Shown: positions 52,457-62,486, numbered from the stretch's first letter. The stretch: DNA of 64,000 nt from Eubacteriales Family XIII. Incertae Sedis bacterium (GCA_031261345.1 JAISKC010000052.1:1-64000); one strand, 5' to 3'. Made by a program: numbers and translations. Notes: a model not told the origin generated them from the letters alone.

Positions 52457-52489
52457 TAAAAAAAGGGGTCCAGTGATTACTGAACCCCC
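52457..52489 (-). terminator. Terminator of the acd-etfB-etfA operon
   Basis: On the minus strand GGGGTTCAGT pairs with ACTGGACCCC, followed by TTTTTTT. Confidence 0.85.
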
Positions 52490-52499
52490 AAATTACATT

Positions 52500-52526
52500 G
52501 TCATTGCGGGCTTGACCCGCAATCCA
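52500..52526. repeat. Palindromic element family A after etfA
   Basis: GTCATTGCGGGC / GACCCGCAATCCA, 4 bp from the etfA stop codon and before the terminator. Confidence 0.85.
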
Positions 52527-52530
52527 GTCC

Positions 52531-53844
52531 TTATGCGTCCTTCGAACGGTCGAGTGTGGCTTCGTAAATGTCCTCAGCCTTATCCCACTCAGCGATGATC
52601 TCAGGAATGACCTTGTAGAGATCGCCAACGATACCGTAGTCAGCAACTTCGAATATGGGAGCTTCCGGATCCTTGTTGATAGCAACGATGATGTCAGAAG
52701 TCTGCATACCTGCGAGATGCTGGATAGCACCCGAGATACCGCATGCGAAGTAGATGATTGGCTTGACGGTTGTGCCCGTCTGACCGACCTGATGACTGTG
52801 ATCGATCCAACCTGCATCGACAGCCGCTCTCGAAGAACCGACGACTCCGCCGACCTTGTCCGCAAACTGCTTGATGAGTTCAAATCCTGAAGGATCGCCG
52901 AGTCCTCTTCCGCCTGAGCAGATGATGTCTGCGTCTGTCAAAGAAACGAGTTCCTTTGCGCTCTTCACGATGTCAACAACTTCGATATGGATATCTGAAG
53001 CCGCGAGCTCTGGCTTGTAGATGACAGTTTCGCCTGTTGCACCCTCAGCTCTTTCGCGTCTCGTCATGACTCCAGGACGGACTGTAGCCATCTGAGGCCT
53101 TGTCTTCGGAGTGATGATGGTAGCCATAAGATTTCCGCCGAATGCCGGACGAGTCTGCTTGAGACCTCTGTTCGGATCGTTCGGATCGAGGTCTGAAGTA
53201 TCCTGAGTCGTGTATTTGTCAGCATACGCGATATAGGAAGAGACCTTGATGTCGAGGCGAGTACAGTCAGCCGTGAGACCTGTTGCAAGTCTGGCAGCAA
53301 CTCTAGGAGCGACGTCGCGTCCGATATGAGTAGCACCGAAGAGAACGATCTCAGGCTTCTTTTCGTTGATGACGTCCGTGAAGACCTTGGTGTAACCGTC
53401 CGTGGTGAAGTTCTTGAGGAGCGGATCTTCGATGATGATGACGCCATCTGCGCCATACTCGAAACTTTCCTTGGCAAGGTGATCCACCTTGTCTCCGATG
53501 AGAACCGCATAGACCTTTGTCTCGGCTGAGATTTCTCTTGCGAGTCTTCTACCTTCTCCGATGAGCTCGAGAGCTACATTCTGGAGTTTGCCCTGACGCT
53601 GTTCGGCATAAACCCAAACATTTTTGTAATCGTCGAGGTTGACAGTCTTCGGATCTTCCTTGACCACTTCCTTCACTTCTTCATAGATAGCTTCGAAAGG
53701 GCATGCAGCGATACACTGCTTGCACGATGTGCACTTTGTGTTGATGACAGCAAGTTTGTTTTCCAAGTCGATAGCTTCAAAAGGACAGGCCTTGATGCAA
53801 AGTCCGCAACCAACGCATTTGTCATTAATAATGTTAATAGCCAT
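52531..53844 (-). CDS. etfA: Electron transfer flavoprotein alpha subunit with N-terminal ferredoxin domain
   Basis: 437 residues. Residues 1-60 are a 2x[4Fe-4S] ferredoxin domain ([32 protein letters not shown]). The EtfA FAD domain is at the C-terminus with [43 protein letters not shown] and a terminal [11 protein letters not shown]. With EtfB and the acyl-CoA dehydrogenase it would form a flavin-based bifurcating complex coupling NADH oxidation to crotonyl-CoA and ferredoxin reduction. The ferredoxin domain resembles that of CarE in the caffeyl-CoA reductase complex. 15 bp downstream of etfB. Confidence 0.94.
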   Translation of the reverse strand: MAINIINDKCVGCGLCIKACPFEAIDLENKLAVINTKCTSCKQCIAACPFEAIYEEVKEVVKEDPKTVNLDDYKNVWVYAEQRQGKLQNVALELIGEGRRLAREISAETKVYAVLIGDKVDHLAKESFEYGADGVIIIEDPLLKNFTTDGYTKVFTDVINEKKPEIVLFGATHIGRDVAPRVAARLATGLTADCTRLDIKVSSYIAYADKYTTQDTSDLDPNDPNRGLKQTRPAFGGNLMATIITPKTRPQMATVRPGVMTRRERAEGATGETVIYKPELAASDIHIEVVDIVKSAKELVSLTDADIICSGGRGLGDPSGFELIKQFADKVGGVVGSSRAAVDAGWIDHSHQVGQTGTTVKPIIYFACGISGAIQHLAGMQTSDIIVAINKDPEAPIFEVADYGIVGDLYKVIPEIIAEWDKAEDIYEATLDRSKDA

Positions 53845-53859
53845 AATCTTGCCTCCCTT

Positions 53860-54663
53860 CTATATCACATGCTTGGTCTTCAGACCAACCAAGAGCTTGT
53901 CAACTTGTTCTTTTTCCGTGTCGCCTTCGAGCATTTCGCCCTTGCCCTTAGGAGCAGGAGTGAATGAACGGAAAACGTTTGTCGGAGATGCTTCAAGACC
54001 AACTTCGTGATCCACATCGACACCGAGGAATTCTGCGTTGAAAGTAGGAATGTCCTTCTTCACTGCGTCAAATATTCCGCTGATTGACATGTAACGAGGT
54101 GTGTTGAGTTCCTTGATTGCTGTGAGCATGCAAGGAGTCTTGATCTTGATGAGCTCATAACCGTCTTCGAGAGCCCTCTTGACAGTAATGTCTGTCTTGT
54201 TGTCAGCAATCTCAAATTCCTGAACGTAAGTAACCTGTGGAATTCCAAGCTTTTCGGCAAGCTGCGGACCAACCTGTGCGGTATCTCCGTCTATAGCCTG
54301 TCTGCCGGCGAAGAGAATGTCGAAATCTCCGACCTTCTTGATTGCTGCGCCGATTGCATTTGATGTTGCCCATGTGTCCGAACCGCCGAGTGCACGGTCT
54401 GACGCAAGAACGCCTTCGTCAGCACCCATCGCGAGACATTCGATAAGCATATCTTTTGCCTGCGGGGGTCCCATTGTGACGACCGTGATATGTGTATCCG
54501 GCCACTTGTCTTTGATTTTCAAGGCCTCTTCGAGAGCGTTTGCATCGTCATGGTTGAGGATGCTCGGAACGCCTTCTCTGATGAGGGTCTTCTTGATCGG
54601 ATCGATTTTGATTTCATTCGTATCCGGAACTTGCTTTGCGCAAACGATAATCTTTAATGCCAT
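53860..54663 (-). CDS. etfB: Electron transfer flavoprotein beta subunit
   Basis: 267 residues. EtfB binds the bifurcating flavin and NADH. The family signature VKRALEDGYELIKIKTPCMLTAIKEL and the N-terminal KIIVCAKQVPDTNEIKID are present, as is GRQAIDGDTAQVGPQLAE. It lies 14 bp after the acyl-CoA dehydrogenase gene and before etfA. Confidence 0.95.
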   Translation of the reverse strand: MALKIIVCAKQVPDTNEIKIDPIKKTLIREGVPSILNHDDANALEEALKIKDKWPDTHITVVTMGPPQAKDMLIECLAMGADEGVLASDRALGGSDTWATSNAIGAAIKKVGDFDILFAGRQAIDGDTAQVGPQLAEKLGIPQVTYVQEFEIADNKTDITVKRALEDGYELIKIKTPCMLTAIKELNTPRYMSISGIFDAVKKDIPTFNAEFLGVDVDHEVGLEASPTNVFRSFTPAPKGKGEMLEGDTEKEQVDKLLVGLKTKHVI

Positions 54664-54677
54664 TTTTCATTCCCTCC

Positions 54678-55820
54678 TTATTTACCAAACACGGCGCCGG
54701 AAATAACGAGTTTCTGAGCTTCGGTCGTGCCTTCGTAGATCTCAGTGATCTTGGCATCTCTCATCATGCGCTCAACCGGATAATCTCTTGTATATCCGTA
54801 ACCGCCGTGGAACTGAACGGCCTTTGTCGTTACTTCCATAGCTGTTTCTGATGCGAAATATTTTGCCATTGCAGACTGCTTACCATACGGGAGGTGAGCG
54901 TCCTTCAGTGAAGCTGCTTGATAAAGAAGAAGTCTTGAGGCTTCAATCTTCGTTGCGAGAGCAGCCATTTCAAATCTGAGAGCGTCCATATCGGCCAATC
55001 TCTTTCCGAACTGCTTTCTCGCCTTCATGTAATCGACCGTAACGTCAAATGCGCCCTGTGCGATACCGAGAGCCTGAACGCCGATTCCGATACGACCGCC
55101 GTCAAGAGTTGACATAGCAACCTTGAATCCGTCGCCGAGGCCGCCGAGGAGATTTTCCTTCGGAACCTTCATGTTCTGGAATACGAGCTCTGCTGTCGAT
55201 GATGCGCAGATTCCCATCTTGTCTTCGATTTTTCCAACTGAGAAACCTTCAAAATCCTTTTCAACAATGAAAGCACTGATGCCCTTGTTGCCTTTGGTCT
55301 TGTCGGTAACGGCTATGACTACGAATGTCTCTGCATATCCGCCGTTTGTGATGAATATCTTTGAGCCGTTGATGAGCCAATGATCGCCCTTATCTTCCGC
55401 TCTGGTCTGCTGGCCCTTCGAGTCCGTTCCAGCGTTGGGTTCTGTGAGTCCGAATGCACCAAGCTTTCTGCCTGAGAGCAAATCCGGCAGATATTTCTGC
55501 TTCTGCTCTTCTGTGCCCCATCCGAAGATAGGCCAACAACAGAGTGATGTGTGAGCTGAGACGATGACGCCTGTCGAACCGCACTGTCTCGAAAGCTCTT
55601 CTACAGTGATTGCATAAGAGAGATTGTCTCCGCCTGCACCACCATACTCTTTAGGAAACGGAATGCCGAAGAAGCCGAGTTCGGCCATCTTTTTGACATT
55701 TTCTTCGGGGAATCTGTGCTCTTTGTCAATGTCGGCGGCGATTGGCTCTACCTCATTGGTTGCAAATTCCCTGACCATTTTCCTGACAAATTCTTGTTCC
55801 TTTGTCAACTGAAAATTCAT
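54678..55820 (-). CDS. Short-chain acyl-CoA dehydrogenase (butyryl-CoA dehydrogenase-type)
   Basis: 380 residues with the acyl-CoA dehydrogenase signatures AFGLTEPNAGTDSKG and QFHGGYGYTRDYPVERMMRDAKITEIYEGTTEAQ, the last containing the catalytic glutamate (YEGT). It is full length. First gene of the acd-etfB-etfA operon, as in the bcd-etfBA clusters of butyrate producers. Substrate preference (butyryl versus another acyl group) cannot be read from the sequence; the AbfD gene in the window supports crotonyl/butyryl-CoA. Confidence 0.93.
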   Translation of the reverse strand: MNFQLTKEQEFVRKMVREFATNEVEPIAADIDKEHRFPEENVKKMAELGFFGIPFPKEYGGAGGDNLSYAITVEELSRQCGSTGVIVSAHTSLCCWPIFGWGTEEQKQKYLPDLLSGRKLGAFGLTEPNAGTDSKGQQTRAEDKGDHWLINGSKIFITNGGYAETFVVIAVTDKTKGNKGISAFIVEKDFEGFSVGKIEDKMGICASSTAELVFQNMKVPKENLLGGLGDGFKVAMSTLDGGRIGIGVQALGIAQGAFDVTVDYMKARKQFGKRLADMDALRFEMAALATKIEASRLLLYQAASLKDAHLPYGKQSAMAKYFASETAMEVTTKAVQFHGGYGYTRDYPVERMMRDAKITEIYEGTTEAQKLVISGAVFGK

Positions 55821-55932
55821 TATATTCCTCCTTCAGGTCAATAAAAGTTACTATCATGCTATTTTAACCACAACAGGCCTTCGCTTGCAAGCGATTTTTG
55901 CCCATATGGAAATAGTCAGACTATTCAAAAAC

Positions 55933-57165
55933 TCACTCCGGCTTTGCGATTTGAATGACCTCGCCTGCCATAATTTCTTTGATAATTTCTTCGTAATTCT
56001 CTATCTGTGCTTCCGAGCGCAGGATATTTTCAAGATGCGGGCGTGTCCGCGGGTGCTTCGGCAGGAATACCGTGCAGCAATCCTCGTAGGGCTGGATAGA
56101 AGTTTCGTAGGTCCCAATTTCCTGTGCCTTATCCATGATATCCACCTTGTCCATTGCAATCAGAGGCCTCATTACCGGAAAGGTCGTTGCATCATCCGTT
56201 ACGACCAAAGCCTCTGCGGTCTGACTCGCGACCTGTCCGAGATTTTCGCCGGTAATAAGGACGTTTGCCGAAACCTGTTCGCCTACAATCGTCGCGATTT
56301 TCATCATAGCCCTCCTGACCAAAAGCGTCATCTCGTCTTCGGGACAATTTGCAGCAATCGCCTCCTGCATGGGCAGAAGATTGAAGATATGCACGTTGAT
56401 TTTGCCCACGTAACTAGCCACGATACCGGCGAGTTCCATGACCTTTTCCTCCGCACGCTTGCTGGTATATGGATAGGAATGGAAGTGAACCGCCTCTATG
56501 AGCATACCGCGTTTTGCCATCATCCACGAGGCGACGGGACTATCGATACCGCCCGAGAGCAAAACGAGCCCTTTTCCGTTCGTGCCGAGCGGCAAGCCGC
56601 CGAAGCCTTCAAGGCTGTTGTCGTAGATGAGCACAGCATTCATTCTGAGGTGTATGTAGAGCTTCACATCGGGATTGACAACATCTACCCGAACCCGCTC
56701 GCCCAAGGCCTCGAGCACAAAGCCGCCGACATCGGCACTCATCTCAGGAGAAGTAACCGGATAGCTCTTATCCGACCGCTTCCCCGCAATCTTAAAACTC
56801 GTCATTGCGGGCCCCGACCCGCAATCCATCCCCCGCCCCTCAACAATCCGCCTAATCCAAAGCACGGCCGCCTCACGAATATCGTCCATCTCGCGAGAAC
56901 AAAGCTCCCAAGCATAGCTGACGGTAGCGACCCCGAATATCTTGAGTATACGTTTGGCCAAAGTCTCCCGAAGCTCCGGAGCATAGCCCCTCACGATGAC
57001 GAGTCCATCAGACCGCTCAGCCTTGAAATCGGGAGCCCCCGTCGCCCCGATTTTCTCCGCCTCAGAATTTATCCTGCGAAGAAGTGCCTTCTCAAAATAT
57101 GGCTTATTGATACCCTTGAGGGCAACCTCGCCATGCCGAACAATCAATATATCATTAATAATCAT
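55933..57165 (-). CDS. thiI: tRNA 4-thiouridine synthetase ThiI
   Basis: 410 residues from ATG 57165 (MIINDILIVRHGEVALKG) with AGGAAG upstream. A ferredoxin-like plus THUMP region is followed by the PP-loop ATPase motif LLSGGIDSPVASWMMAKRG. There is no rhodanese domain, as in the shorter ThiI of Gram-positives that takes sulfur directly from a dedicated cysteine desulfurase. The gene just upstream encodes such an enzyme. A palindromic element (56801-56828) adds MDCGSGPAMT in frame within the THUMP region. Confidence 0.94.
   Translation of the reverse strand: MIINDILIVRHGEVALKGINKPYFEKALLRRINSEAEKIGATGAPDFKAERSDGLVIVRGYAPELRETLAKRILKIFGVATVSYAWELCSREMDDIREAAVLWIRRIVEGRGMDCGSGPAMTSFKIAGKRSDKSYPVTSPEMSADVGGFVLEALGERVRVDVVNPDVKLYIHLRMNAVLIYDNSLEGFGGLPLGTNGKGLVLLSGGIDSPVASWMMAKRGMLIEAVHFHSYPYTSKRAEEKVMELAGIVASYVGKINVHIFNLLPMQEAIAANCPEDEMTLLVRRAMMKIATIVGEQVSANVLITGENLGQVASQTAEALVVTDDATTFPVMRPLIAMDKVDIMDKAQEIGTYETSIQPYEDCCTVFLPKHPRTRPHLENILRSEAQIENYEEIIKEIMAGEVIQIAKPE
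56801..56828. repeat. Palindromic element family A, in frame inside thiI
   Basis: GTCATTGCGGGCC / GACCCGCAATCCA, coding for MDCGSGPAMT. Confidence 0.85.
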
Positions 57166-57178
57166 CAAAACTTCCTTA

Positions 57179-57207
57179 TGGATACCGGCTCGGAGGCCGG
57201 TATGACA
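57179..57207. repeat. Palindromic element family A in the thiI leader
   Basis: TGGATACCGGCTCGG / GGCCGGTATGACA, 14 bp before the thiI start codon. Confidence 0.8.
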
Positions 57208-57237
57208 CACTAATCATCTTTACCCTGTCATTACCCT

Positions 57238-57266
57238 GTCATTGCGGGCTCCGACCCGCAATCCAG
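57238..57266. repeat. Palindromic element family A after the cysteine desulfurase gene
   Basis: GTCATTGCGGGCTCC / GACCCGCAATCCAG, with a short direct duplication CTGTCATTACC just left (57226-57236). Four bp from the stop codon of the desulfurase gene. Confidence 0.85.
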
Positions 57267-57269
57267 CCC

Positions 57270-58490
57270 TTATTTCCGGCCCACATTCCGAAAGCGTGCA
57301 ACCGCAAACGCGAGCTTCTCCGCCACAAAATCCATCTCGTCCACCGTGTTGAACCGGCTGAAACTGAACCGTATAGCTCCCTCGGCCTCAGCCTGCGTCA
57401 ACCCAATAGCCCCAAGCGTACCACCTCTTGCGCTCTTACTGAGATTTGCACAAGCCGATCCTGTGGACGCATAAATCCCGCTTCTCTCAAGCTCATGAAC
57501 GATGACTTCCCCGCGAGTATCCAGAAAACTGACATTCAGCACGTAAGGCGAGCAGTGCCCAGGCTTCCCCGTAGTCGAGTGTTCAAGAGGACTGTTGATC
57601 TGCACCTCCGGTATCTCCGAAAGAATTCGGTCGAGCAACCTCTTTCTCGCAGTAGCAGCGGCGGCGGCATGAGCCACAATATCGGAAATAGCCGTCCTCG
57701 TCGCAAGCCCGAAGCCCACGATTCCCGGAACATTTTCCGTTCCCGAGCGTTTCCCGCCCTCCTGTCCGCCACCGAAAATCATCGGCTGAACCTTTCGGAA
57801 ATTCCTAGCATAAAGTGCCCCGATTCCCTTAGGCCCGTGCAGTTTGTGCGCACTCATAGAGACAAAATCGACGCGCCTGAAATCTCCGTTCGTTACATCT
57901 ATCTGAAACTTGCCGAAGGACTGAACCGCATCCACGTGAATAGGAATGGCAATCCCCCTCGCGTTCATATATTTCGAAACGATCCGAGTCAATTCCTCAA
58001 TAGGCTGAATGGTCCCTATTTCGTTGTTGACGTGCATCACCGATATGAGTCCTATATTGTCGCCGAGAAGCTTTTCGAAAGCCGCCAAATCTATCATGCC
58101 AAGAGCGTTTTTCCCCTTCGGCAAGACAGGTATCTCGGTAAGCTCAACACCCTTTGACGCAAGAAAAGCCGCGGGCTCCTTGACCGCCGGATGTTCGACG
58201 GAGGAGATAAGCAGCTTTTGCCCGTTTTCCGGTGTCGGATTTCGAAATGAGGTCAGCAATGCGAGATTGTCAGCCTCGGTCCCACTTCCGGTGAATATGA
58301 TATTCGGTTGCTTTGTATTCAGGGAAAACGCAATCTGCTGTCTCCCCTGCTTCATTATTCTTTCGGCCTCCTGCCCCGCAGTGTGGAGCGCGGAAGGATT
58401 TGCATAGGTCTCGGTCATCGCAAGATAGACCGCCTTCGCCACTTCGGGAATCACCCTCGTCGTCGCACCATTGTCGAGGTAAATCTTCAC
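57270..58490 (-). CDS. Cysteine desulfurase (NifS/IscS family)
   Basis: 406 residues. PLP-dependent enzyme that mobilises sulfur from cysteine. The PLP lysine is in SMSAHKLHGPKGIG, the N-terminus reads MKIYLDNGATTRV, and the catalytic cysteine lies in ASTGSACANLSKSARGG. The start is GTG at 58490, 12 bp after the rny stop; a TAGGT upstream is a weak Shine-Dalgarno. Pairing with thiI suggests it supplies tRNA thiolation, though FeS assembly is also possible. Confidence 0.93.
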   Translation of the reverse strand: MKIYLDNGATTRVIPEVAKAVYLAMTETYANPSALHTAGQEAERIMKQGRQQIAFSLNTKQPNIIFTGSGTEADNLALLTSFRNPTPENGQKLLISSVEHPAVKEPAAFLASKGVELTEIPVLPKGKNALGMIDLAAFEKLLGDNIGLISVMHVNNEIGTIQPIEELTRIVSKYMNARGIAIPIHVDAVQSFGKFQIDVTNGDFRRVDFVSMSAHKLHGPKGIGALYARNFRKVQPMIFGGGQEGGKRSGTENVPGIVGFGLATRTAISDIVAHAAAAATARKRLLDRILSEIPEVQINSPLEHSTTGKPGHCSPYVLNVSFLDTRGEVIVHELERSGIYASTGSACANLSKSARGGTLGAIGLTQAEAEGAIRFSFSRFNTVDEMDFVAEKLAFAVARFRNVGRK

Positions 58491-58502
58491 CTTGGAAGAT
58501 AC

Positions 58503-60053
58503 CTATTTCGCGTAATCGACAGCTCTGGTTTCTCTGAGCACATTGACCTTAATCTGACCAGGGTACTCCATCTCGCTCTCGATTTTCTTGCTGATGTCTC
58601 TGGCGAGAAAGACGATATCCTTGTCATCAACCTCGTCGGGCTTCGCTATGATACGGATTTCTCTGCCCGCCTGTATCGCGTATGAATGGTCAACACCCTT
58701 GGTAGTATTTGCGATTTCTTCAAGTTTCTGGAGCCTCTTGATGTAGGTCTCAAGAGTTTCCATCCTTGCGCCAGGTCTCGCGGCAGATAAGGCATCAGCG
58801 GCAGTGATAAGCACAGCCTCAAGGTTCTTCGCCTCATAATCCCCGTGATGGGACGCCATAGAATCTATTACCGTCTGGCTCTCCTTGTATTTCTGGAGAA
58901 GCTCAATACCGAGATCGACGTGCGTACCCTCGCGTTCATGATCGACAGCCTTGCCTATATCGTGGAGAAGTCCCGCCCTCTTCGCGAGCTTCGGATCAAG
59001 CCCGAGTTCGCTCGCCATAAGTCCAGCAAGAAGTGAAACTTCAATGGAATGTTTGAGTACATTTTGCCCATAGCTCGTCCTGAACTTGAGCCTTCCGAGC
59101 AGCTTGATGAGCTCAGGATGCAGGTTGTGGACGCCCGTGTCAAACGACGCCTGTTCGCCCGCTTCCTTCATCACATTGTTGACTTCCTTCTCCGCCTTGT
59201 TGACCATCTCCTCGATACGCGACGGGTGAATACGTCCGTCCACGATGAGTTTCTCAAGACTGAGCCTAGCAACTTCCCTCTTCACAGGGTCAAATCCCGA
59301 AAGCACGACGGCCTCAGGCGTATCGTCAATGATGAGGTCAATGCCCGTCATAGCCTCGATAGCTCTGATATTTCGACCCTCACGGCCTATGATGCGGCCC
59401 TTCATTTCATCGTTTGGAAGCGGCACGACGGAGACGGTGATTTCGGCAACATGGTCCGCGGCACATCTCTGCACGGCACCAGTAATGATTTCCTTCGCCT
59501 TCTTATCGCCGTTCTCTCTGGCCTCCTGCTCTATTTCCTTGATGAGCACGGCAGCCTCGGTCCTGATTTCCTTCTCGATATTTTGAAGAAGAATCTGCTT
59601 GGCCTCCTCCTTCGTGTAACCGGAAATTTTCTCGAGCTCGTCGTTCTGGCGGCTGATACTCTTATCGAGCTCAGCCTCCTTGTTCAGAATACTTTGCTCC
59701 TTCTGAGCAATACTCCGTTCCTTCTCCTCGATATTTTCGGTCTTCTTGTCTATAGACTCCTCTTTTTGTATGAGTCTTCTTTCGGATTTTGAAATTTCGA
59801 GCCTACGCTGCTTGATTTCTTCGTCCGTTTCCTTTTTGATTCTGTGGGCCTCTTCCTTCGCCTCTAGAACCTGCTCTTTCCTTGCGGATTCGGCATGCTT
59901 TTCAGCATCCAGTAATAAGTTCTTCGCTTTTTGCTCTGCATTTCCTATGGTCTTTTCGCCTATTGCTTTGCGAATGATATAGCCGAACAAGAGCCCAATT
60001 GCCAATCCTGCGATTGCAATCAGCACAATAAAAATTGGATTTATGATAAACAC
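58503..60053 (-). CDS. rny: Ribonuclease Y
   Basis: 516 residues. One N-terminal membrane helix is followed by a long coiled coil (residues about 40-170), a KH domain ([28 protein letters not shown]) and an HD domain with [12 protein letters not shown] and [10 protein letters not shown]. RNase Y starts mRNA decay at the membrane in Gram-positives. AGGAGG precedes the ATG. Confidence 0.97.
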   Translation of the reverse strand: MFIINPIFIVLIAIAGLAIGLLFGYIIRKAIGEKTIGNAEQKAKNLLLDAEKHAESARKEQVLEAKEEAHRIKKETDEEIKQRRLEISKSERRLIQKEESIDKKTENIEEKERSIAQKEQSILNKEAELDKSISRQNDELEKISGYTKEEAKQILLQNIEKEIRTEAAVLIKEIEQEARENGDKKAKEIITGAVQRCAADHVAEITVSVVPLPNDEMKGRIIGREGRNIRAIEAMTGIDLIIDDTPEAVVLSGFDPVKREVARLSLEKLIVDGRIHPSRIEEMVNKAEKEVNNVMKEAGEQASFDTGVHNLHPELIKLLGRLKFRTSYGQNVLKHSIEVSLLAGLMASELGLDPKLAKRAGLLHDIGKAVDHEREGTHVDLGIELLQKYKESQTVIDSMASHHGDYEAKNLEAVLITAADALSAARPGARMETLETYIKRLQKLEEIANTTKGVDHSYAIQAGREIRIIAKPDEVDDKDIVFLARDISKKIESEMEYPGQIKVNVLRETRAVDYAK

Positions 60054-60142
60054 CTCCTAAGTGATACATTCATAATCGTGAAACCGCCGATATTCAGCAA
60101 TTTCAAATATATCGAATAACATCTAATTAACATTATATGTGG

Positions 60143-60171
60143 TTGCCACAATAATACTCATACATTATAAT
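60143..60171 (+). promoter_or_regulatory. rodA promoter
   Basis: TTGCCA (60143-60148), 17-bp spacer, TATAAT (60166-60171), 50 bp before the rodA start and divergent from rny. Confidence 0.65.
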
Positions 60172-60220
60172 GTGTGATGTTGGCTAATGTCAATCAAACG
60201 GTACCGAAATGTGAGGCTTC

Positions 60221-61339
60221 ATGAGTGCAATTCTCGAAATTTTCAGACGTATAGACAAAATCCTGATACTGCTGCCACTGGCATTTGCCATCATCAGTAT
60301 CGGCATGATTTCGAGTATCACCGCTACAGCAGCTGACCCCATCGGCAAGCAGGTCATCACACAAACGGTCGCCTACGCCCTCGGCTTCGGCCTCCTAGTA
60401 GCCGTTGTGGCCTTTGATTACAAGAGATTACTGCCATTCAAATGGGTCCTATACGGCATGGCCATTCTCATACAACTCACGGTGTACATACCAGGCCTCG
60501 GAGTCGAAATGTACGGCTCAAGAGCGTGGATCGACATCTTCGGAATTACTACCGTACAGCCCTCCGAAATAGTCAAAGTCTTCTATATACTGTGCCTCGC
60601 AATCTACTTGACGGAAAAGAAAAAGGACCTCGCGACCTTCAAAGGCTTCCTACTCTGCTTCGCCTACGCCCTGCCAATCATCGGCATCGTCGCGGTTGAA
60701 GACATGGGCGCCGGCATAGTGATGATGTTCATATTCGTCGGAATGGTATTCGCCGCAGGCATGAGCGCCGGCCTATTTCTCAGGCTCGCCGCCCTCTTCA
60801 TCATCAGCGTTCCCGTCCTCTACAGATTCATGGCACCCCACCAAAAGGAGCGTTTTTCAGCCTTCCTGCACCCCGAAAACCTCTCGATCGACGCCACGTA
60901 TCAGGTCTTCCAATCAAAGGTAGCGATAGGAAGCGGCGGCTTCTTCGGCAAAGGCTTCAGAGACGGAGTTATCAAGCAATCTGGCCTCATTCCCGTGCAG
61001 GAATCCGACTTCATCTTCCCGATCATCTGCGAGGAATTCGGCATGCTCGGCGGCGTCATCGTCATCGCCCTCTACGCGCTCCTCATACTGCGCATCTGGC
61101 GAACGGTTGCAAGATCGACCGAAATCTTCGGAGCCCTCATCTGCGTGGGCTTCATGTGCCTCTTCGGCTTCCAACTTTTCGAAAACATAGGCATGACCAT
61201 GGGAGTAATGCCGGTTACGGGCATCACCCTCCCCTTCCTCTCGGCAGGCGGCTCCTCCATCCTAGCCAACATGCTCGGCCTCGGCCTAGTCATAGGAGTA
61301 GGAATGAGAGACACCAGCAAACAAGTCCGCTACCTATAA
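60221..61339 (+). CDS. rodA: Rod-shape-determining SEDS glycosyltransferase RodA
   Basis: 372 residues with about ten membrane helices. SEDS-family polymerase motifs are YGSRAWIDI, the acidic VEDMGAGIVMM, IPVQESDFIFPIICEEFG and GITLPFLSAGGSS. RodA polymerises glycan strands for cylinder growth. FtsW is less likely because of length and sequence near GSRAWI, but the two are hard to separate by eye. It stands alone. Confidence 0.85.
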   Translation: MSAILEIFRRIDKILILLPLAFAIISIGMISSITATAADPIGKQVITQTVAYALGFGLLVAVVAFDYKRLLPFKWVLYGMAILIQLTVYIPGLGVEMYGSRAWIDIFGITTVQPSEIVKVFYILCLAIYLTEKKKDLATFKGFLLCFAYALPIIGIVAVEDMGAGIVMMFIFVGMVFAAGMSAGLFLRLAALFIISVPVLYRFMAPHQKERFSAFLHPENLSIDATYQVFQSKVAIGSGGFFGKGFRDGVIKQSGLIPVQESDFIFPIICEEFGMLGGVIVIALYALLILRIWRTVARSTEIFGALICVGFMCLFGFQLFENIGMTMGVMPVTGITLPFLSAGGSSILANMLGLGLVIGVGMRDTSKQVRYL

Positions 61340-61370
61340 CAACAACGCCCACTCAAGTCCGCAAGATAAT

Positions 61371-61416
61371 GTGATAAAAATCACGAAATAATGCATTTTT
61401 TCGTGATTTTTATCAC
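61371..61416. terminator. Bidirectional terminator between rodA and the aldo/keto reductase
   Basis: GTGATAAAAATCACGAAA (61371-61388) pairs with TTTCGTGATTTTTATCAC (61399-61416) with a 10-base loop, 18-bp perfect arms. Confidence 0.85.
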
Positions 61417-61447
61417 ACTTTCATGGAATTTCCTCTTTTGTGTCGGT

Positions 61448-62368
61448 TTACACCAATACAAATCCGGAGCTTATCAGGATTTCGTACCATTCCGTGTGGG
61501 TGATGTTGACATCGCCTGCTTCTAGGTATTCCTTTAGACGCCACGCCTTTGTTGTGCCGGCTACCACCTGCATTTTCGCGGGGTGTCTCAGTATCCACGC
61601 CACCGCTATGGCCGTCTTGCTCACGCCGTATTTCGCACCTATCTCTTCCAATTTCGCATTGAGCTCGGGGAAGGACGGGCTGTCTATGAAAGTCCCATTG
61701 TCAATATGGAATCTGATCGGCGACCAAGCCTGAACAGTGATGTCATGAAGCCTGCAATAATCGAGCACCCCACCGTCCCTGACAATGGCATCGTCATCAA
61801 GAACGTTGACATGCAGGCCGTTTCTGACCATCGGAGAGTGGACGACGCTGAGTTGCATCTGATTTGTCACGATGGGAAACGGCAGATCCTTTTTCAAAAG
61901 CTCAATCTGGTTTGAGCTGAAATTCGATACGCCAAAATGCTTCACCTTGCCTTTTCCATGAAGGATTGAAAACGCCTCGGCGACCTGCTCGGGCTCGATC
62001 AAGGCGTCCGGCCTATGAAGCAGCAACACGTCTAGATAGTCCGTCTTCAGCCTCTGAAGCGAGCCGTCCACAGCCTCAAGTATATGCTCCTTCGAAAAAT
62101 CATAACTGATATCGGGCCGTATGCCGCATTTCGATTGAAGTATGATGTTCTCGCGCTTGTCGTCGCCTTTGCCAAAGGCCTCAGCAAAGAGCGATTCACT
62201 CTTTCCCGCCCCGTAGACATCTGCGTGGTCGAAGAAATTGACCCCCGCCTCAAGCGAAACGTCAATGAGCTCGCGAGCTTCCGAGACGGGGAGCTCCGAC
62301 GCCCTGAAAAAACCTGTGATGATGCGTGGAACCTTGAGTCCCGTCTTTCCGAGTTCTGTATACTGCAT
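61448..62368 (-). CDS. Aldo/keto reductase
   Basis: 306 residues in the YdhF-like clade. The catalytic tetrad is visible: D and Y in FFDHADVYGAGKSE, K in NIILQSKCGIR, H in VLLLHRPDALIEPEQVAEAF. The NAD(P)H-binding end contains VVAGTTKAWRLKEYL. Substrate unknown. AGGAGGG precedes the ATG. Confidence 0.9.
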   Translation of the reverse strand: MQYTELGKTGLKVPRIITGFFRASELPVSEARELIDVSLEAGVNFFDHADVYGAGKSESLFAEAFGKGDDKRENIILQSKCGIRPDISYDFSKEHILEAVDGSLQRLKTDYLDVLLLHRPDALIEPEQVAEAFSILHGKGKVKHFGVSNFSSNQIELLKKDLPFPIVTNQMQLSVVHSPMVRNGLHVNVLDDDAIVRDGGVLDYCRLHDITVQAWSPIRFHIDNGTFIDSPSFPELNAKLEEIGAKYGVSKTAIAVAWILRHPAKMQVVAGTTKAWRLKEYLEAGDVNITHTEWYEILISSGFVLV

Positions 62369-62451
62369 GTTTCCCTCCTTATCTCAGAATGTAATACGTC
62401 TTATTTTCCATGTCATCAATTATAGCAGATTTGTGCTGCCATTTTAGAGAA

Positions 62452-62486
62452 AAAGGCACGGTCTCATTTCGAAACCGTGCCTTTCT
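62452..62486 (-). terminator. Terminator of the right-end surface-protein gene
   Basis: AAAGGCACGGT pairs with ACCGTGCCTTT; on the minus strand a T-run follows. Confidence 0.85.

Noticed and set aside
55885-57213. 442-codon plus-strand frame opposite thiI
   Set aside because: Antisense shadow of thiI; composition is not protein-like and no start signal is present.
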